From Actinomycetota bacterium (lineage in GTDB: Bacteria > Actinomycetota > Acidimicrobiia > Acidimicrobiales > Microtrichaceae): 64,000 bases of DNA. The DNA lies in NCBI GenBank assembly GCA_016703525.1, contig JADJBW010000014.1:79982-143981 (forward strand). The letters run 5' to 3'. Every line of letters starts with the position of its first letter. The first letter of the stretch is position 1. A program made the position numbers and the translations under genes. Below are positions 9,441 through 17,964 of this stretch, piece after piece. A model generated the notes under the pieces. The model saw only the letters and a program-made list of their open reading frames with translations, made no database searches and had not been told where the DNA came from.

Positions 9441-9923
9441 TCACGCGCTCGGATACCGCTCCCCGAGCCGCTGCGCCACGCACGGCGGCACCATCGAGTC
9501 GACGTTTCCGCCGAATCGGGCGATCTCGCGAATGAGCTTCGAGGCGAGAAACGAGTGCGACGAGGTGGTCGGGATGAACAGCGTGTCGACGCCCGAGATC
9601 GATCGGTTCATCTGCGCCATCTGCAGCTCGGACTCGAAATCGGACACCGCACGCAACCCCTTCACGATGAAATGGGCGCCGACCTGACGGGCGAGGTCCA
9701 CCACCAGCGAGCTGAACAGCGTGACCTCGACGTTGTCGAGATGCGCAAAGGCGAGCTGGATGAGGTCCTGGCGGTCTTCCAGCGAGAAGAGCGGATCACC
9801 CTTCTGCGGGTTGCGAACCGCCGCCACGATCACCCGATCGAACAGCCGGGCTGCCGTCTCCACGATCTCGACATGGCCGTTGTGGATCGGGTCGAACGAC
9901 CCGGGATAGAGCACGACGGTCAC
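9441..9923 (-). CDS. coaD: Phosphopantetheine adenylyltransferase
   Basis: CoaD makes dephospho-CoA from 4'-phosphopantetheine and ATP. The 160-residue protein has the nucleotidyltransferase signature YPGSFDPIHNGHVEI near the N-terminus and the conserved second motif SSHSFLASKLIREIARFGG. Length is exactly that of the family. GTG 9923 overlaps the rsmD stop by four bases (GTGA), so a longer reading through rsmD is rejected. rsmD-coaD is a conserved pair in many bacteria. Confidence 0.95.
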   Translation of the reverse strand: MTVVLYPGSFDPIHNGHVEIVETAARLFDRVIVAAVRNPQKGDPLFSLEDRQDLIQLAFAHLDNVEVTLFSSLVVDLARQVGAHFIVKGLRAVSDFESELQMAQMNRSISGVDTLFIPTTSSHSFLASKLIREIARFGGNVDSMVPPCVAQRLGERYPSA

Positions 9924-10492
9924 GATGCAGGCTCCTGGTTGTCGGCAGGCCCCCGAGCGGCCCGCTCCGCGATTCGCACCAACGTACCGCCGTAACGACG
10001 ATCCCATCGAACACGCCAACCATCGCCCGGATCTACGACGCGATCCGACTCGATCACCACGGTTTCGGCGCGGATGCAGTCCAACAGCGCGGCCCACTCC
10101 TCGGTGCCGTACGGAGGGTCGAGCAGGGCGAGGCAGAAACTGCGTCCGGCCAGCCGCCCCGACGATCCGAGCAGGGCAAACGCGTCGCCCGGCACAACGG
10201 TCGACCGATCGGCCAGGCGCGTGCGCTCGAGGTTCGAGCGCAGCGCCGCGAGCGCCGCCCGATCACGCTCCACAAAGACGCACGTCTCGGCCCCACGCGA
10301 CAGCGCCTCGATCCCGAGCGCGCCCGACCCGGCGAAGGCGTCGAGCACGACACTCCCCGCCAGCAGATCGGCCGACGTGAGGGCGTTGAAGATCGACTCC
10401 CGCACGCGATCGAGCGTCGGACGCGTGGAACGCCCCGGCGGCGCGTCGAGGCGCAGGCCCCGAGCCGTACCCGCGATCACCCGCATGCTCAC
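9920..10492 (-). CDS. rsmD: 16S rRNA (guanine966-N2)-methyltransferase
   Basis: RsmD methylates G966 of 16S rRNA using S-adenosylmethionine. The 190-residue protein begins MRVIAGTARGL, has the SAM-binding loop DAFAGSGALGIEALSRG and the catalytic LDPPYG motif. The start is either GTG 10492, overlapping the recG stop as GTGA, or ATG 10486 two codons later. It is coupled both to recG upstream and coaD downstream, forming a recG-rsmD-coaD unit. Confidence 0.92.
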   Translation of the reverse strand: MSMRVIAGTARGLRLDAPPGRSTRPTLDRVRESIFNALTSADLLAGSVVLDAFAGSGALGIEALSRGAETCVFVERDRAALAALRSNLERTRLADRSTVVPGDAFALLGSSGRLAGRSFCLALLDPPYGTEEWAALLDCIRAETVVIESDRVVDPGDGWRVRWDRRYGGTLVRIAERAARGPADNQEPAS

Positions 10493-12651
10493 CCCTTCAG
10501 CAGTTGCTCTTGGTCGTCGTCACGCAACACCAGATCGACCTCGTCGACCAGCTGCGGATGCGCGTCGAGCCCACCCGGCCCGTCCACGAGCGCAAAGGCG
10601 GCGTCCCGAGCGTGGGCGACCCACTCGCGATCGCGGCGCAGCGACGCCAGGCGAAGGTCGTTCTGGCCCTTCTGGCGCTCGCCCATGATCGTGCCCTCGC
10701 CGCGCAGGTCCAGGTCGACCTCGGCAAGCTCGAACCCGTCGGTCGACCGCACGAGCGCCTCCAGCCGGGCCACCCCGTCGGGAGTCGGCTCGGCCCCCAC
10801 CAGCACGCAGCGGCTGGCATAGCTGCCGCGGCCGACGCGGCCCCGCAACTGGTGCAGCTGCGCGATGCCGAACCGGTCGGCGTCGAGGATCACCATGACC
10901 GTTGCATTGGGCACATCGACGCCGACCTCGATCACGGTGGTCGCGACCAGCACGTCGACGTCGCCCGAGCGGAACGCCGCCATGACCGACTCCTTCGCCG
11001 CGGACGGCATGCGTCCGTGCAGCAGCTCTACCGACAGGCCGGCGAGATCGACCGCGCGCAGCCGCTCGAACACCTCGTTCGCCGAGGCGACCTCGAGCTT
11101 CTCCGACTCGTCGATCAGCGGGCACACGACGTAGGCCTGACGTCCACCGGCGACCTCGTTGCGCACCAACTCCCACACCGCGTCGACCTCGGCGTCGGTA
11201 CGCGCCCACGAGGTGACGATCGGTGTGCGGCCGGGTGGCAGCTCGTCGAGGACCGAGACGTCGAGGTCGCCGTACACGGTCATGGCGGCCGTTCGCGGGA
11301 TCGGCGTGGCCGTCATCACCAACACGTCGGGCACGCGACCGTCCTCGTTCGCCACGCGAAGCGCCGCACGCTGCTCCACCCCGAAGCGATGCTGCTCGTC
11401 GATCACCACCGCCCCGAGCGACCGGAAGCCGACCCCCGACTGGATGAGCGCGTGCGTGCCCACGACCAGGTCGATCGCTCCCGCCGCCAGGTCGGTCAAG
11501 ACCCGCGTGCGCTCCACACCCGTCGTGCGGTTGGTGAGCAGGGCGAGCCGCAGTTCTCGCTCCGGGAACAGGCCGCCTTCGCGATCGGCGACGGTCAGGC
11601 CGGCGAGATCGCGTCGCAGGCCGATGGCGTGCTGCTCCGCGAGCACCTCGGTGGGTGCCATCAGCGCCCCCTGATGGCCGCCCTCGATCGCGGTCAACAA
11701 CGTTGCGACGGCGACGACGGTCTTGCCGGCGCCCACATCGCCCTGTAGCAGGCGGTGCATGGGCAACGGCCGAGTCATGTCGGAACGGATCTCGGCGATC
11801 GCACGGTCTTGCGCCCGGGTCAGCGGGAACGGCAGGCGGCCGAGATACCGGTCGAGCAGCCCGCGATCGGCGCTGTGCTCGATACCGAGCGCACTGCGCT
11901 CCAGTTCTCGCTTCGCGCGCACCAGCGCCACCTGGATCCGCAACAACTCGTCGAACACGAGGCGACGCCGCGCCTGCGCCATCTCGGCCATCGACGCCGG
12001 CTCGTGGATACCCCGCAGGGCGGTCGCCCGGTCGACCAACCCGTGCCGGTCGCGCAACCACGCAGGCAGCGGTTCGGCCAACCCGCGCGGCTGGCAGCGA
12101 CGCAGCGCCTGCGCCACCAGATCGCCGAGCTCCCACGTCGACAGATTCGCCTTCTCGGACTGCGGGTAGACGGGGATGATCCGTCCGGTTCTGGTGCCGA
12201 TCAGATCGACGACCGGGTTCGTCATTTGGCGCTGGCCACGAAACTCGTCGACCTTGCCGTGAAACACCGCCTCGGTGCCGATCGGAAGCTGCTTCACCCG
12301 CCAGCCCTGGTTGAAGAACGACAGCCGGAGCCGCCCGGTGCCGTCGCCGATCGTCGCCATCACCATCGATCGACCGCCGCGAACCCGCCGCGACTCGATC
12401 GACTGCACGGTGGCCAGCACCATGCCCTCCTCGCCGGCGCGCAGGTCGCGAATGGTGGCCTGGCGCGTGCGATCGAGGTAGCGCCGGGGATAGTGCGACA
12501 CGAGGTCGAGGATCGACTCGATACCCAGGTGGTGCAGGCCGGTGAGCGTCTTCGGCCCGACGCCGGCCAGCCGTTGCACCTCCATGCCTGCGAGGTCGCG
12601 GAGGGTGATCGGACGTGCGTCGCGCGGGGGCGCCGCAGGCGATTCAGCCAC
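10489..12651 (-). CDS. recG: ATP-dependent DNA helicase RecG
   Basis: RecG remodels stalled forks and Holliday junctions. The protein of about 720 residues has an N-terminal wedge/OB domain (VGPKTLTGLHHLGI, then SHYPRRYLDR), Walker A GDVGAGKT near residue 300, the DEQH box and the helicase C-terminal domain with HQLRGRVGRG. The frame is open further upstream, but GTG 12651 gives a normal N-terminus and overlaps the preceding gene by 8 nt; ATG 12585 is a shorter alternative. The family length of 680-750 residues fits. Confidence 0.93.
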   Translation of the reverse strand: MAESPAAPPRDARPITLRDLAGMEVQRLAGVGPKTLTGLHHLGIESILDLVSHYPRRYLDRTRQATIRDLRAGEEGMVLATVQSIESRRVRGGRSMVMATIGDGTGRLRLSFFNQGWRVKQLPIGTEAVFHGKVDEFRGQRQMTNPVVDLIGTRTGRIIPVYPQSEKANLSTWELGDLVAQALRRCQPRGLAEPLPAWLRDRHGLVDRATALRGIHEPASMAEMAQARRRLVFDELLRIQVALVRAKRELERSALGIEHSADRGLLDRYLGRLPFPLTRAQDRAIAEIRSDMTRPLPMHRLLQGDVGAGKTVVAVATLLTAIEGGHQGALMAPTEVLAEQHAIGLRRDLAGLTVADREGGLFPERELRLALLTNRTTGVERTRVLTDLAAGAIDLVVGTHALIQSGVGFRSLGAVVIDEQHRFGVEQRAALRVANEDGRVPDVLVMTATPIPRTAAMTVYGDLDVSVLDELPPGRTPIVTSWARTDAEVDAVWELVRNEVAGGRQAYVVCPLIDESEKLEVASANEVFERLRAVDLAGLSVELLHGRMPSAAKESVMAAFRSGDVDVLVATTVIEVGVDVPNATVMVILDADRFGIAQLHQLRGRVGRGSYASRCVLVGAEPTPDGVARLEALVRSTDGFELAEVDLDLRGEGTIMGERQKGQNDLRLASLRRDREWVAHARDAAFALVDGPGGLDAHPQLVDEVDLVLRDDDQEQLLKG

Positions 12652-13600
12652 GGCGATCCGAGACGACGATCCTCGATGGACGGCCGACGACGAGTGCCGA
12701 CTCGATGACGGCACCGATCTCGTCGGTCGAGACCGAGGCGACGAGCGACGGACCGGATGCGTCGATCGCAACGCCGTCGCCCAGCGCGACCCACGCCCGC
12801 CGCAGCCGCCGCGCAGCGGTTTCGGAGCCGAGAACCGAGGCCCCGCTGCCGGCGTCGGCCCCCTCGGGCGTGACCAGCATCTCGACGACGTAGCGGCCGG
12901 TTCGGTCGGAGGAGTCGGTGTCGGTGTCGGTGTCGTCGTCGAACTCCCACGCCGGCGGGTCCGGATCGTCGCCGTGCACGACCGCGACCAGCGCCTCGAT
13001 CACCACCATGAGACCGGCACCGCCCGCATCGACCACCCCGGCGTCAGCGAGGGGTTCCCACACCGTGGGCGTGCGCTCCAGCGCGTCGAGCCCGGCTTCG
13101 GCAGCGGCGAGCACGAGGGGCGCGAGCGCGGCGCCGTGATCGGATGCAGCGAGCGCCGCTTCGGCAACGGCGCGGGCCACGGCGTCGAGACCGCCCGGCC
13201 GCGGCGACGCGATCGAATGGGACGCCGCCTCGGCGCCCGCTTCGAGTGCCAGCGCCAGCCGGCCGGCGTCTACGGCATCGGTGTTGCGGCACACATCGGC
13301 CACCCCGCCGAGAAACGAGAACAACAGCCCGCCGGCACGGCCGAGCGACGGATCGGCCGCAGTGGGGACCGCTGCGGCGAACTCGTTGAGCGAACGACAG
13401 GACCCCACGGCCTCGGCCACCGACGAAAGCGCCGCGGCCGAGTGGGAGCCGGTGTTCCCATTGCCGTCCGATCCGGCGTCGAGCCGATCGAGGGCCGGAG
13501 CGTGCGCCACCATGGCGTCTGCGGCGAAACGCACCACCTCGACGAGATCGCCCGCCGTCAATCTGCTCAGAACTCGGTCGACCCCGTCGGTGCGGTCCAT
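12644..13600 (-). CDS. DhaL (DAK2)-like protein with degenerate metal-binding motif
   Basis: The 318-residue protein resembles the N-terminal DhaL kinase domain of FakA-type fatty-acid kinases and sits in their usual place, between rpmB and recG. The nucleotide/metal motif, normally PDGDTGTNM, reads SDGNGNTGS at residues 44-52, so the second acidic metal ligand is Asn. The later motifs survive as GRAGGLLFSF and VDAGGAGLM. It is much shorter than FakA (about 550 residues). Kinase activity is therefore doubtful; a regulatory or lipid-binding role is possible. ATG 13600 is supported by a TACATT -10 element 7 nt upstream, so the long open frame beyond it is not coding. Confidence 0.7.
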   Translation of the reverse strand: MDRTDGVDRVLSRLTAGDLVEVVRFAADAMVAHAPALDRLDAGSDGNGNTGSHSAAALSSVAEAVGSCRSLNEFAAAVPTAADPSLGRAGGLLFSFLGGVADVCRNTDAVDAGRLALALEAGAEAASHSIASPRPGGLDAVARAVAEAALAASDHGAALAPLVLAAAEAGLDALERTPTVWEPLADAGVVDAGGAGLMVVIEALVAVVHGDDPDPPAWEFDDDTDTDTDSSDRTGRYVVEMLVTPEGADAGSGASVLGSETAARRLRRAWVALGDGVAIDASGPSLVASVSTDEIGAVIESALVVGRPSRIVVSDRRG

Positions 13601-13607
13601 CCGGCCG

Positions 13608-13613
13608 AATGTA
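13608..13613 (-). promoter_or_regulatory. Leaderless -10 element (TACATT) for the DhaL-recG-rsmD-coaD unit
   Basis: On the minus strand TACATT lies 7 nt before ATG 13600. It is one of the clearest members of the leaderless pattern and fixes the start of a gene whose open frame is much longer. Confidence 0.55.
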
Positions 13614-13674
13614 CGCGACGCCACCGACGGCGGCGGTCGGGGGGATGCGCCCGCCCACCTCCCGGTTCGCTCGC

Positions 13675-13704
13675 TTGGGCCGCTCGGAGGGCGTCTGCTA
13701 GGGT
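13675..13704 (+). promoter_or_regulatory. Candidate rpmB promoter
   Basis: TTGGGC (13675-13680) and TAGGGT (13699-13704) are separated by 18 nt and lie about 90 nt before rpmB. Unlike most promoters in this window, this one would leave a 5' leader, and rpmB has an AAGGTG ribosome-binding site. The call is by eye only. Confidence 0.35.
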
Positions 13705-13791
13705 TGCCGAGCCCTTTGGCGGGCGATCGCGCGCAGCAGATCGCCGCCCGGGGCATCGTGAAGCACTCCCCACGAGTCACCAAGGTGAACC

Positions 13792-14000
13792 ATGTCCTCC
13801 GTCTGTGAGATCTGTGCGAAAAGCCGAGCTTCGGGATGAGCCTGAGCCACTCGCACCGCCGGACCCGGCGCCGCTGGAACCCGAACATCCAGCGCGTGCG
13901 CGCGATTGTCAACGGGTCGCCCCGCCGCATCAACGTCTGCACCGGCTGCCTCAAGTCGGGCAAGGTGCAAAAGCCGACCGTCCGGTCGAACGCGTCCTGA
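13792..14000 (+). CDS. rpmB: 50S ribosomal protein L28 (one frameshift in the sequence)
   Basis: The gene starts ATG at 13792 (MSSVCEICAK) and, after restoring one A in the AAAA run at 13819-13822, continues PSFGMSLSHSHRRTRRRW to a TGA at 13998, giving 69 residues, a normal L28. The Cys pairs CEIC and CTGC make it the zinc-binding form. Without the missing base translation would stop after 15 codons, which is not credible for a ribosomal protein, so a sequencing error is likely. It is divergent from the DhaL-recG unit, a conserved arrangement. An AAGGTG ribosome-binding site lies 4-9 nt upstream. Confidence 0.9.
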
Positions 14001-14010
14001 TCGGCGTCTC

Positions 14011-14286
14011 GTGCAGGGCGTGATCAAGGCCTATGACCCCGGCACCAAGACCGGCGTCGTGGTGAGCGATTCCGAGATGGTCGACGGGTCCTTCCGCGAG
14101 TTCGAGCTGGCAGATGGCGCGCTCGACAACTCGATCTTCCGTATGTTGCGACAGGGCCAGCGGGTCGTGTTCGACATCGTCGACGGCTTCGCGGCCAACG
14201 TGCACTTCGGTTCCGAGGCCGACATGGCCACGCCGGGATTCAGCGAAACGGCGCTCGCCGCCGAGCCCGCTCCCGATCGTCGCTGA
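14011..14286 (+). CDS. Cold-shock-domain-like small protein
   Basis: The 91-residue protein begins with GTG 14011, 10 nt after rpmB. It resembles one cold-shock OB fold: an initial strand like VQGVIKAYDPGTKTGVV, the G-QRVVFDIVDG turn and the ending AANVHF, all typical of CSD proteins, although the RNP-1 motif (normally KGFGFI) is not conserved. It would bind RNA or single-stranded DNA. The position right behind rpmB and before a terminator hairpin suggests co-transcription with the ribosomal gene. The divergent RNP-1 makes the binding mode uncertain. Confidence 0.65.
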   Translation: MQGVIKAYDPGTKTGVVVSDSEMVDGSFREFELADGALDNSIFRMLRQGQRVVFDIVDGFAANVHFGSEADMATPGFSETALAAEPAPDRR

Positions 14287-14339
14287 CCGTTCACCGAACG
14301 CCAGTCGGCGGCTCCACACATCCCAACGTTTCCCCTCCG

Positions 14340-14372
14340 GCCACCCCCCGCTCAGATCGCGGACGGGGTGGC
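14340..14372 (+). terminator. Hairpin behind rpmB and the cold-shock-like gene
   Basis: GCCACCCC (14340-14347) pairs with GGGGTGGC (14365-14372), with an inner CCGC/GCGG pairing and a 7-nt loop. TTT follows. It lies about 55 bp after the cold-shock-like stop and before pckG. Confidence 0.6.
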
Positions 14373-14434
14373 TTTGCACTGCCCCTGCGCCGACCGGTAG
14401 GACTAGTGGATTCGTCGTCCCCCCGGAGGCACCT

Positions 14435-16243
14435 ATGGCAGCTACCACCACGAACCAGAAGCTTCTCGACTGGGTCGAGCACTGGCGGCAGATCTTCGAA
14501 CCCGACGAGGTGTACTGGTGCGATGGTTCTGCCGAGGAATACGAGCGCATGTGCCAGGGGCTCGTTGACGCCGGTGTCTTCGAGCGACTGAGCGACGCAA
14601 AGCGCCCGAACTCCTACCTCGCGCTGTCCGATCCGGGCGATGTCGCCCGCGTCGAAGACCGCACCTACATCTCCTGCGGCGAGGAGATCGACGCCGGACC
14701 CACCAACAACTGGCGCGACCCGGCCGACCTCAAGGCCGAGATGCTCGACCGCTACCAGGGCGTCATGAAGGGCCGCACGCTGTACGTCGTGCCGTTCTCG
14801 ATGGGCCCGCTCGGCTCGCCGATCGCCCATATCGGCGTGCAGTTGACCGACTCGGCCTACGCCACGGTCAACATGGCGATCATGACCCGCATGGGTCAGG
14901 GAGCGCTCGACGTGCTCGGCGCCGACGGCGACTTCGTGCCCGCCGTCCACTCGGTCGGCTACCCCCTCGTGCTCGCCGACGGGACCGCCCGCGACGACGT
15001 CGCCTGGCCCTGCAACGACGAGAAGTACATCAGCCACTTCCCCGAGACGCGTGAGATCTGGTCGTACGGCTCGGGCTACGGCGGCAACGCGCTGCTCGGC
15101 AAGAAGTGCTTCGCGCTGCGCATCGCCTCGACCATGGCGCGCGATGAGGGTTGGATGGCCGAGCACATGCTCATCCTCGGCCTGACCCCCCCGAACGGCG
15201 AGAAGGTCTACGTGGCGGCGGCGTTCCCCTCCGCGTGCGGCAAGACCAACATGGCCATGCTCATCCCGACCCTGCCGGGCTGGAAGGTCGAGACGGTCGG
15301 CGACGACATCGCCTGGATGAAGTTCGGTCCCGACGGTCGCCTCTACGCCATCAACCCCGAGGCCGGGTTCTTCGGCGTCGCGCCCGGCACCAACGACGAG
15401 ACCAACCGCAACGCCATGGCGTCGATCGAGGCCAACACGATCTTCACCAACGTCGCCAAGACCGACGACGGCGATGTGTGGTGGGAGCAGATGACGCCCG
15501 AGAAGCCGGCGCACCTGACCGACTGGCGCGGCAACGACTGGACCCCCGAGTCCTCGACGCCGGCCGCGCACCCGAACGCCCGGTTCACCGCCCCGGCGTC
15601 GCAGTGCCCGGCTATCGCACCCGAATGGGAAGATCCCGCCGGCGTGCCGATCTCCGCGATCCTCTTCGGTGGCCGCCGCGCCACCAACGTGCCGCTCGTG
15701 ACCGAAGCGTTCGACTGGCAGCACGGCGTGTTCCTCGGCGCCATCATGAGCTCGGAGAAGACGGCTGCGGCGGCGGGCACCATCGGCGAGGTGCGCTTCG
15801 ACCCCTTCGCGATGCTGCCCTTCATGGGCTACAACGTCGGCGACTACATCAAGCACTGGCTCGAGATCGGCGAGTCGACCAGCGCCGACAAGCTGCCGAA
15901 GATGTTCTGGGTCAACTGGTTCCGCAAGGACGAGAACGGGAAGTTCATGTGGCCCGGCTACGGCGACAACAGCCGCGTGCTCAAGTGGATCGTCGAGCGC
16001 CTCGACGGCACCGCATCGGCGGCCGAGACGGCCATCGGCAATGTGCCGACCGCCGACGCGATCGACCGCGAGGGACTCGACCTGGACGACGCCACCATGG
16101 CGCAGATCCTCTCGGTCAGCACCGAGGCATGGCGCGGCGAAGTCGACCTGATCGAGGGCCACTTCGAGTTCATCGGCGAGCGCCTGCCCGCCGAGATGCG
16201 TGACGAGCTCACCGCGCTCGAAAAGCGCCTCAGCGGCTCCTGA
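14435..16243 (+). CDS. pckG: Phosphoenolpyruvate carboxykinase (GTP)
   Basis: The enzyme interconverts oxaloacetate and PEP with GTP, at the gate of gluconeogenesis. The 602-residue protein has the GTP-type signature FPSACGKTNMAML near residues 264-276, the substrate loop VVPFSMGPLGSP and the conserved WVNWFRKDE toward the C-terminus. Length is typical (about 600). ATG 14435 has GGAGG six bases upstream; the longer open frame ahead of it crosses the terminator and is not coding. It is a single gene ending at a strong inverted repeat. Confidence 0.96.
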   Translation: MAATTTNQKLLDWVEHWRQIFEPDEVYWCDGSAEEYERMCQGLVDAGVFERLSDAKRPNSYLALSDPGDVARVEDRTYISCGEEIDAGPTNNWRDPADLKAEMLDRYQGVMKGRTLYVVPFSMGPLGSPIAHIGVQLTDSAYATVNMAIMTRMGQGALDVLGADGDFVPAVHSVGYPLVLADGTARDDVAWPCNDEKYISHFPETREIWSYGSGYGGNALLGKKCFALRIASTMARDEGWMAEHMLILGLTPPNGEKVYVAAAFPSACGKTNMAMLIPTLPGWKVETVGDDIAWMKFGPDGRLYAINPEAGFFGVAPGTNDETNRNAMASIEANTIFTNVAKTDDGDVWWEQMTPEKPAHLTDWRGNDWTPESSTPAAHPNARFTAPASQCPAIAPEWEDPAGVPISAILFGGRRATNVPLVTEAFDWQHGVFLGAIMSSEKTAAAAGTIGEVRFDPFAMLPFMGYNVGDYIKHWLEIGESTSADKLPKMFWVNWFRKDENGKFMWPGYGDNSRVLKWIVERLDGTASAAETAIGNVPTADAIDREGLDLDDATMAQILSVSTEAWRGEVDLIEGHFEFIGERLPAEMRDELTALEKRLSGS

Positions 16244-16270
16244 TCCGTTCAGCGAACTGGGCAGTCGAGC

Positions 16271-16319
16271 GAACTGGGCCGATTTGGCGACCCCTCGGGT
16301 CGGCGGATCGGCCCAGTTC
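16271..16319. terminator. Nested inverted repeat between convergent genes
   Basis: GAACTGGGCCGAT (16271-16283) pairs perfectly with ATCGGCCCAGTTC (16307-16319). Inside, CGACCC and GGGTCG form a second stem with a CTC loop. It lies between pckG and the convergent membrane-protein gene, so it may stop transcription from both sides. There is no U-tract. Confidence 0.5.
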
Positions 16320-16357
16320 CGTATGCACTCAGTTCGGTGTCCGCGCCAACCGACGAC

Positions 16358-16380
16358 GGTCAGGTCAGGTCAGGTCAGGT
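16358..16380. repeat. GGTCA tandem repeat (about 4.6 copies)
   Basis: A perfect 5-bp tandem repeat spans the stop codon of the minus-strand membrane-protein gene (TGA at 16370-16372). Copy-number change here would move the C-terminus of that protein by frameshift. Confidence 0.85.
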
Positions 16381-16738
16381 AGATGGCTCGCAGGCCGAGG
16401 CCCATCATGAAGAGACAGCCGAAGCCGTAGAGCAGGTACATGTGCGCCCGGAGTTGGGCGCGATAGGCATACAGCAGCGCGACCGTGATCAACGTGACGA
16501 AGCCGTAGAACACGTGCATGGAGTGGGGCTCGGGCCGCCCCTGGGTGAACAACCAGACGCCCACGCCGACCTGGATCGCAACCAGCACCTGCGACGCGAT
16601 CACGAGCCACCACTGCTCGCGCCGCCGCAGCGCCGCCAGCCAATGCGCTCCGAGACACCAGAGACCGGCAGCGGCGTTCGAGCCGACGACCCCCCACGCG
16701 AGGGCACGGTGGAACTCGCGAAGGCTCATGTCGGCCAT
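16370..16738 (-). CDS. Small four-helix membrane protein of unknown function
   Basis: The 122-residue protein has four likely membrane helices (about residues 14-32, 43-62, 74-92 and 98-118) with short loops. I recognise no family with confidence. It ends YLT inside the GGTCA tandem repeat, so its C-terminus could vary. The start may be ATG 16738 or ATG 16729 (MSLREF). It is divergent from the next hypothetical gene, whose ATG is 14 nt away. Confidence 0.7.
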   Translation of the reverse strand: MADMSLREFHRALAWGVVGSNAAAGLWCLGAHWLAALRRREQWWLVIASQVLVAIQVGVGVWLFTQGRPEPHSMHVFYGFVTLITVALLYAYRAQLRAHMYLLYGFGCLFMMGLGLRAIYLT

Positions 16739-16752
16739 GCCAGCATGAACGA

Positions 16753-17118
16753 ATGCGCCATCGCCAACTCACGATCGCCCGCCTGCGCCTCGACCGGCGG
16801 GAGGTGACGCTCGCCCACGCGTCGCTCGTGGTCGTCGAGCGAGACGAGATGCCGCGAGCCGACTGGGAGGTCGTAGCGCTGCGCATCCCGCAGGCGATCG
16901 AGCCGCCGGGCGATCTGCCGGTGCCGAACGCCCGCGTCGACGTCGAGGTGGACGCCATCGCCGGCATCGACGCCGACGGACGGCTCATCATCGGCCGACT
17001 CACCGGGTCGGCCGTGCTCGTGCGTCACGTCGACGCCACCCTGGTGTTGCGCGGCGACAGTGCGCTCGACGGACTCGGCGATCTCGACGGACCTGGCGAT
17101 CTCGACCAAGCGGGCTGA
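16753..17118 (+). CDS. Hypothetical beta-rich protein
   Basis: The 121-residue product alternates hydrophobic and charged residues as expected for a beta-sheet protein and contains no Cys, membrane segment or signal peptide. It ends in a repetitive GDLDGPGDLD stretch. I do not recognise a family. The evidence for coding is the well-behaved composition and its position between genes on the opposite strand. The start at ATG 16753 is only 14 nt from the divergent gene, which would leave almost no room for separate promoters. Confidence 0.5.
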   Translation: MRHRQLTIARLRLDRREVTLAHASLVVVERDEMPRADWEVVALRIPQAIEPPGDLPVPNARVDVEVDAIAGIDADGRLIIGRLTGSAVLVRHVDATLVLRGDSALDGLGDLDGPGDLDQAG

Positions 17119-17162
17119 GCACCACGGACCGACCCGGGCCCCGGACGAGAGACGCCCACCGC

Positions 17163-17963
17163 TCAGGCGAGGATCGTGTCCTCGAACGGGGCACCCTCGG
17201 GGCGAAGCGCACCGTGGCGGATGAACCACTCGGTGCCGAACGCAGTGAGGAACTGGTCGTCGGGCATCTTCAAGAAGAAGTCGTCGGGCGAGATCTGGCT
17301 CGCGTGGCAGCGCATGGACGCGCGCTTCGCCTCATGGAATGCCGACACGTCGACCGCGTGGGTGATCCGCGATTCGGGCATGCCGAAATCGGGGCGCTCC
17401 TCCAGGTCGGGCATCTCGGCGCGTTCCTCCTCCGACATCGTCTCGGCGGCGTCCGCGATCGACCGGATCATCGCGTCGCGATTGATCGTCGCCTCGAACA
17501 CCTCCGTCACCCCGGCCAGTTCGGCCGCCCGGGCGCCGACGCGGTGCACCTGGATGTGATCGGGGTGCCCGTAGCCGCCGATCTCGTCGTAGATCGTCAA
17601 CACATCGGCCGACTCCTCACGCAGGATCTGCGCGAGCCGCGCCGCTGCGGCGTCGACGTCGGCCCGCCAGAAGCTGTAGGCCCGGTCGTTGGTCGACTCC
17701 CCCATCATCCCGGAGTCGACGTACCCGAGGAACTCCACGCGATGCACGCCGAGCACCTTCGCCGACTCGAACGTCTCGCCGATCCGCCGGATACCGAGCT
17801 GTTCGCCCGGATCGAGGAAGTCGTCGGCGACCTCGCCCATCTCGCCGCGCGTCGCCATCACCAGCACGACTCGATGGCCATCGGCGACGGCCTTCGCGAT
17901 CGTTCCGCCGGTTGCGATCGACTCGTCGTCGGGGTGGGCGTGGAAACTCACGAGGGTCGCCAT
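17163..17963 (-). CDS. PIG-L (LmbE) family N-acetylglucosamine deacetylase
   Basis: The 266-residue protein has the zinc-binding motif AHPDDE at residues 9-14 and the second motif YGHPDH near residue 146, both diagnostic of PIG-L deacetylases. In actinobacteria these include MshB (mycothiol synthesis) and Mca (mycothiol conjugate amidase); the sequence does not let me choose. ATG 17963 is right for the family, so the open frame beyond it is not used. It starts 1 nt after the stop of the CoA-transferase gene and is probably transcribed with it. Confidence 0.85.
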   Translation of the reverse strand: MATLVSFHAHPDDESIATGGTIAKAVADGHRVVLVMATRGEMGEVADDFLDPGEQLGIRRIGETFESAKVLGVHRVEFLGYVDSGMMGESTNDRAYSFWRADVDAAAARLAQILREESADVLTIYDEIGGYGHPDHIQVHRVGARAAELAGVTEVFEATINRDAMIRSIADAAETMSEEERAEMPDLEERPDFGMPESRITHAVDVSAFHEAKRASMRCHASQISPDDFFLKMPDDQFLTAFGTEWFIRHGALRPEGAPFEDTILA

Positions 17964-17964
17964 G

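Noticed and set aside
12644..13963. Longer version of the DhaL-like gene starting at 13963
   Set aside because: The extra part is antisense to rpmB, looks random, and a -10 box lies before ATG 13600.
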